This document shows positions 62,166-64,000 of a DNA stretch of 64,000 bases, in pieces. Source of the DNA: Glutamicibacter soli (GTDB lineage: Bacteria > Actinomycetota > Actinomycetes > Actinomycetales > Micrococcaceae); contig NZ_POAF01000005.1 in assembly GCF_003309065.1 (NCBI RefSeq), positions 287,241 through 351,240 on the forward strand. The letters are read 5' to 3'. The translations under genes and the position numbers were made by a program. The notes beneath the pieces were generated by a model. The model did not search any database. It worked only from the letters and a program-made list of their open reading frames with translations, and was not told the origin of the DNA. Each line of letters opens with the position of its first letter. Position 1 is the first letter of the stretch.

Positions 62166-62196
62166 CAGGGCGGAGCTTCGATGAAGCTCCGCCCTG
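62166..62196 (-). terminator. Intrinsic terminator of sdaA
   Basis: A 14-bp perfect stem (62166-62179 with 62183-62196) with a three-base loop, 30 bp past the sdaA stop. Confidence 0.75.
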
Positions 62197-62225
62197 TCGG
62201 CGCATGGTGCACGATTGTCAGTGCG

Positions 62226-63635
62226 TCAGCATTCGACGACGTTGACGGCCAGTCCGCCCATCGCGGTTTCCTTGTACTTGTCGCTCATGTCCTTGCCGGT
62301 TTCCCGCATGGTGATGATGACTTCGTCGAGGGTGACGTGGTGTTCGCCGTCGCCCATCAGCGCCATCTTCGCGGCGTTCACTGCCTTGGAAGCGGCGATC
62401 GCGTTGCGTTCGATGCATGGGATCTGCACCAGTCCTCCGATGGGGTCGCAGGTCAGTCCGAGATTGTGTTCCATGGCGATCTCCGCGGCGTTCTCCACCT
62501 GTGCAGGGGTTCCGCCCAGGATTTCGGCCAGCCCGCCGGCGGCCATGGAGGAGGCCGAACCGACTTCGCCCTGGCATCCGACCTCGGCGCCGGAGATCGA
62601 GGCCTGTTCCTTGTAGAGCACGCCGACCGCGCCGGCGGTGAGCAGGAAGTTCACGACGGCGTCGTGCTTTTCTTCCGCGTTCCAGTACTTGGCCCCCGGG
62701 GCGTAGTGGGTTGCGTAGAACAGCACGGCGGGGATGATGCCGGCGGCGCCGTTGGTCGGGGCGGTCACCACCCGGCCGCCCGAAGCGTTTTCCTCGTTGA
62801 CGGCCAGGGCCACGAGGTTGATCCACTCCTGCCAGAACACCGGATCGCGGTCCTTGTCTTCCTTGCGCAGGCGCTTGTGCCATTCAGGCGCGCGTCGGCG
62901 GACCTTCAGGCCGCCGGGCAGCACGCCGGTTCGCTCGAGGGCGGAGTTCTTGCACTCCTCCATGACCTCATAGATGTGGATCAGGCCGGAGCGGATTTCT
63001 TCGCGGGTGCGGTAGGTTTCCTCGTTGGCCATCATGATTTCAGCGATCGACTTGCCCGTTTCGCGGCAGTGCTCCAGCAGCTTGGACGCGGTGGTGAACG
63101 GATAGGGCTGCTGCTTGAGCTTCTTTTCCAGGCTCTTTTCGATGCGTTCCTCGGCGCCTTCACGCACAATGAAGCCGCCTCCGACGGAGAAGAAGGTCTC
63201 ATTGGACAATTCGGCGCCCTGGGCGTCGAAGGCGATGAACTTGACGCCGTTGGTATGGCGGGGCAGCACGGTCAGCGGGTGCTGGATCATGTCCTCGACC
63301 CGGTAGTCCAGGTCCTTGCGGTGCCCCAGCTGCTCGGCCAGGCGCAGCACGCCGCTCGCGTCCATGTCCGCCAGGCGGGAATCAACCTGGGTCGGCAGGA
63401 TGCTTTCCGGCTCGAAGCCTTCCAGCCCCAGCATGATGGCGGTGAAGGTTCCGTGCCCGCGGCCGGTGGCGGCCAGCGAACCGTAGACGTCAACGCGGAT
63501 GCGCTCCACCGCGGGGAGCTGCCCCTCGCGCACCAGATGCGCAATGAAAGCGTGGGCCGCACGCATTGGTCCCACGGTGTGGCTGGACGATGGTCCGATG
63601 CCTACCGAGAAGAGATCGAATACGCTTACCGCCAT
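62226..63635 (-). CDS. sdaA: L-serine ammonia-lyase (single-chain, Fe-S)
   Basis: 469 residues. [15 protein letters not shown] at the start and [27 protein letters not shown] and [17 protein letters not shown] give the substrate and 4Fe-4S sites (three Cys) of the SdaA/SdaB type. It converts serine to pyruvate and ammonia. Downstream of glyA on the same strand, so glycine and one-carbon units may be turned to pyruvate through serine. The ATG at 63635 matches the family start. Confidence 0.95.
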   Translation of the reverse strand: MAVSVFDLFSVGIGPSSSHTVGPMRAAHAFIAHLVREGQLPAVERIRVDVYGSLAATGRGHGTFTAIMLGLEGFEPESILPTQVDSRLADMDASGVLRLAEQLGHRKDLDYRVEDMIQHPLTVLPRHTNGVKFIAFDAQGAELSNETFFSVGGGFIVREGAEERIEKSLEKKLKQQPYPFTTASKLLEHCRETGKSIAEIMMANEETYRTREEIRSGLIHIYEVMEECKNSALERTGVLPGGLKVRRRAPEWHKRLRKEDKDRDPVFWQEWINLVALAVNEENASGGRVVTAPTNGAAGIIPAVLFYATHYAPGAKYWNAEEKHDAVVNFLLTAGAVGVLYKEQASISGAEVGCQGEVGSASSMAAGGLAEILGGTPAQVENAAEIAMEHNLGLTCDPIGGLVQIPCIERNAIAASKAVNAAKMALMGDGEHHVTLDEVIITMRETGKDMSDKYKETAMGGLAVNVVEC

Positions 63636-63753
63636 AGCGGATCACATCCTTAGATCTTGGGATCCGGGTGAAACCCGGATCGGCTTGTCTGTCATGCAGG
63701 GTTCTTCCCCCTGCCGTCCTTCTTGTGCCGCGTATTTTTGGCAGTAGAGAGAC

Positions 63754-63796
63754 TGAGGGCCCGAAAAGCGCTTTTTCGCCGCTTTCCGGGCCCTCA
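63754..63796 (-). terminator. Terminator of glyA
   Basis: A 17-bp stem with one wobble (63754-63770 with 63780-63796), 17 bp past the glyA stop. It separates glyA from sdaA, so sdaA probably has its own promoter in 63636-63753. Confidence 0.8.
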
Positions 63797-63812
63797 TCTT
63801 CGTTTGAAGATG

Positions 63813-64000
63813 CTACTCGGAAACCTTGGCCAGCTCCGGGTACAGTGGGTGGGCTGCGGCCAGCTCCAGAACCCGGGCCTTCAACTCCGGCAACACCCCG
63901 GTGTTGCCCTCGGCCCCGGCAATCAGGGTCTGCGCGATGATCTCCGCAACCTCGGCAAACGCCTCCTCGGAGAACCCGCGGGTCGCCAACGCCGGGGTGC
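63813..64000 (-). CDS. glyA: Serine hydroxymethyltransferase, C-terminal part
   Basis: 62 codons run in from the right window edge and end in TAG at 63813-63815. TPALATRGFSEEAFAEVAEI is the conserved C-terminal substrate-binding region of serine hydroxymethyltransferase (the Arg in TTRG/ATRG binds the carboxylate), and the tail AAHPLYPEL is normal. It interconverts serine and glycine with folate. The rest lies outside. Neighbouring sdaA fits a glycine/serine degradation unit. Confidence 0.88.
   Translation of the reverse strand, partial: TPALATRGFSEEAFAEVAEIIAQTLIAGAEGNTGVLPELKARVLELAAAHPLYPELAKVSE

Overview
The window is a 64-kb piece of a high-GC actinobacterial chromosome. Gene content suggests a Micrococcaceae member (Arthrobacter/Glutamicibacter-like); this is inferred from family-level resemblance and was not tested by search. 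Genes are dense, GTG starts are common and four-base ATGA overlaps are frequent. I see no rRNA, tRNA, CRISPR array, phage or intact insertion sequence.

Layout. 1-3.4 kb: the start of an MFS exporter (its 3' end is cut by the window edge) and a thioredoxin/NHL-repeat protein. 3.4-9.4 kb: an extracytoplasmic copper set on the minus strand (CopC, PCuAC chaperone, Tat-exported DyP peroxidase, CopD-CtaG fusion, lipoprotein, a small membrane protein). 9.5-10.5 kb: two HU genes in a perfect 359-bp direct repeat. 10.6-14 kb: an SDR, a DUF1992 protein, the zinc-free ribosomal proteins S14/L33/L28 and a MarR regulator. 14.2-21.6 kb: a polyamine ABC importer with two tandem binding proteins, divergent from an Lrp regulator coupled to a class III aminotransferase. 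21.7-26.4 kb: a HTH/metalloprotease regulator, an acyl-CoA dehydrogenase, an SDR and a TetR regulator. 26.4-27.1 kb: no convincing gene. 27.1-34.3 kb: a DUF222/HNH protein, PucR divergent from mmsA plus aminotransferase, and a small HtaA-like protein.

34.3-42.6 kb is the least ordinary part: an AroE-like enzyme, a CDGSH Fe-S protein coupled to a haem-oxygenase-like di-iron protein, a YbdK-type ligase, an unknown helical protein with a phytoene-desaturase-like flavoprotein, and a CDF exporter coupled to a substrate-binding lipoprotein lacking one lobe, preceded by a three-copy TCTGGATAT repeat. 42.7-53.1 kb: amine oxidation (aldehyde dehydrogenase, an APC permease broken by an in-frame TGA, AraC and TetR regulators, copper amine oxidase, PuuB-like oxidase, aminobutyraldehyde dehydrogenase). 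53.1-64 kb: a teichoic-acid-type transferase, an orphan zinc-binding lipoprotein with Zur-like boxes, YibE/F, a CPBP protease, an Rv2629-like protein, an OYE, mgtE with an unusual leader, sdaA and the 3' end of glyA.

How it fits together: at least three routes take amines or polyamines in and oxidise or transaminate them to semialdehydes, then acids or acetyl-CoA (Pot importer plus aminotransferase; mmsA plus aminotransferase; copper amine oxidase and flavin oxidase with aldehyde dehydrogenases). The copper set may supply cytochrome oxidase and other exported copper enzymes. The strongest regulatory find is the mgtE leader: an 18-codon upstream ORF behind a 12-base Shine-Dalgarno match, then an intrinsic terminator just before mgtE, which looks like an attenuator.
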